Shown: in pieces, positions 63,668 through 64,000 of the stretch
Layout: the number at the start of each line of letters is the position of its first letter
Numbering within the stretch: position 1 is the stretch's first letter
Source of the DNA: Sphingomonas sp. IW22
GTDB taxonomy: Bacteria; Pseudomonadota; Alphaproteobacteria; Sphingomonadales; Sphingomonadaceae
NCBI RefSeq assembly: GCF_041321155.1
Contig: NZ_JBGGWB010000001.1
Coordinates: forward strand, 62,001-126,000
DNA: 64,000 nt
Reading direction: 5' to 3'
Notes under the pieces: generated by a model
What the model saw: the letters and a program-made list of their open reading frames with translations, nothing else
Databases searched by the model: none
What the model was told of the DNA's origin: nothing
Translations under genes and position numbers: made by a program

Positions 63668-63862
63668 TCAGAAGGGCAGCAGTTCCGGGCCGCCGGGCCA
63701 GATCACATCCTCGGTCCAATCGACGCCGGCCAGCAACGTCATCGCGACCGCCACGACCAGGCAAAGGTCGAACAATGCCACCGCCGCCCATGCGATGAAC
63801 GGGTGAAACGGGCCAACCCGGTCGAAACCATCAACGGTCACGCGCCTGTTTTCACCGCTCAT
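63668..63862 (-). CDS. Small single-span membrane protein
   Basis: 64 residues. A polar N-terminus (about 22 residues) is followed by one transmembrane helix, [20 protein letters not shown], then a short tail with [11 protein letters not shown]. Its ATG overlaps the ppdK stop as ATGA, so it is translated from the same message as the dikinase. I do not recognise a family. Being next to ppdK and convergent with GH130, its role is unclear. Confidence 0.65.
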   Translation of the reverse strand: MSGENRRVTVDGFDRVGPFHPFIAWAAVALFDLCLVVAVAMTLLAGVDWTEDVIWPGGPELLPF

Positions 63863-64000
63863 CGTGCCAGCGCCGCCTGAGCCGCCGCCAGTCGCGCGAT
63901 CGGCACGCGATAGGGGCTGGCCGATACGTAATCGAGCCCGACCTTCTCGCAAAAGGCGATCGACGCCGGGTCGCCGCCATGTTCGCCACAGATGCCCAGC
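63859..64000 (-). CDS. ppdK: Pyruvate phosphate dikinase, C-terminal end (cut by the window)
   Basis: Only the last about 47 codons are in the window. They read [14 protein letters not shown], then [19 protein letters not shown], the standard C-terminus of PPDK, including the catalytic cysteine in [14 protein letters not shown] interconverts pyruvate, ATP and phosphate with phosphoenolpyruvate, AMP and pyrophosphate. The small membrane gene overlaps its stop. Confidence 0.9.
   Translation of the reverse strand, partial: LGICGEHGGDPASIAFCEKVGLDYVSASPYRVPIARLAAAQAALAR

Noticed and set aside
1..64000. CRISPR arrays, complete insertion sequences and rRNA genes.
   Set aside because: No regularly spaced repeats, transposase motifs or rRNA-like sequence were seen on either strand.

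Overview
The window is a high-GC alphaproteobacterial chromosome segment, most likely from a Sphingomonadaceae member (Sphingomonas or a close relative). The evidence is ctrA and an hdaA-type replication regulator, an HWE-family kinase, a GH95 enzyme, pyrB followed by a degenerate pyrC, and very tight gene packing with many 4-nt ATGA/GTGA overlaps. Nothing here is plasmid- or phage-borne except one eroded integration region. Assignments come from reading motifs by eye. No database search was run.

Layout. 0-8.2 kb: a DUF2459 protein diverges from phhA; then a secreted S9 peptidase and a glmU-glmS-dctA run on the minus strand. 8.2-16.9 kb: housekeeping genes, including gph, a TraB/GumN protein, DedA, gshB, a yraN/rsmI pair diverging from an LpoA-like lipoprotein, a MocA/XdhC molybdenum-cofactor maturation pair, a glycerophosphodiesterase and a small lipoprotein. 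16.9-22.5 kb: pyrB with a metal-site-less dihydroorotase, then an orphan ParA with a small possible ribbon-helix-helix protein, flanked by two SPOR-domain proteins. 22.6-33 kb: two secreted esterase-like hydrolases and a GH95 fucosidase, surrounding a hybrid kinase / CheR / HWE-kinase signalling cluster.

33-40.9 kb is an accessory region. It has roughly 1 kb of non-coding sequence with a 20-bp copy of a tRNA-Pro 3' end, a soluble hybrid kinase, a large TPR protein, and a small accessory gene plus a frameshifted tyrosine recombinase just before tRNA-Gly(CCC). A sequence layout found beside the tRNA-Pro fragment recurs between the recombinase and tRNA-Gly, so the two points look like ends of related integrative elements.

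41-64 kb is ordinary chromosome again: an MHS-type transporter, a TonB-like protein, an aldo/keto reductase, a four-gene operon (secreted protein, hdaA, ppk, ppx) divergent from purMN, a D,D-carboxypeptidase divergent from an RluA enzyme, a LysR regulator, ctrA, metC and sseA, an FeS-type photolyase, queF, a glycosyltransferase fused to a probable helical glycosidase domain followed by GH130, and the 3' end of ppdK.

The best leads for something new are the kinase/CheR/HWE cluster, the GT4-fusion/GH130 pair, the ParA/SPOR cluster, and the paired element ends around 33.2 and 40.8 kb.
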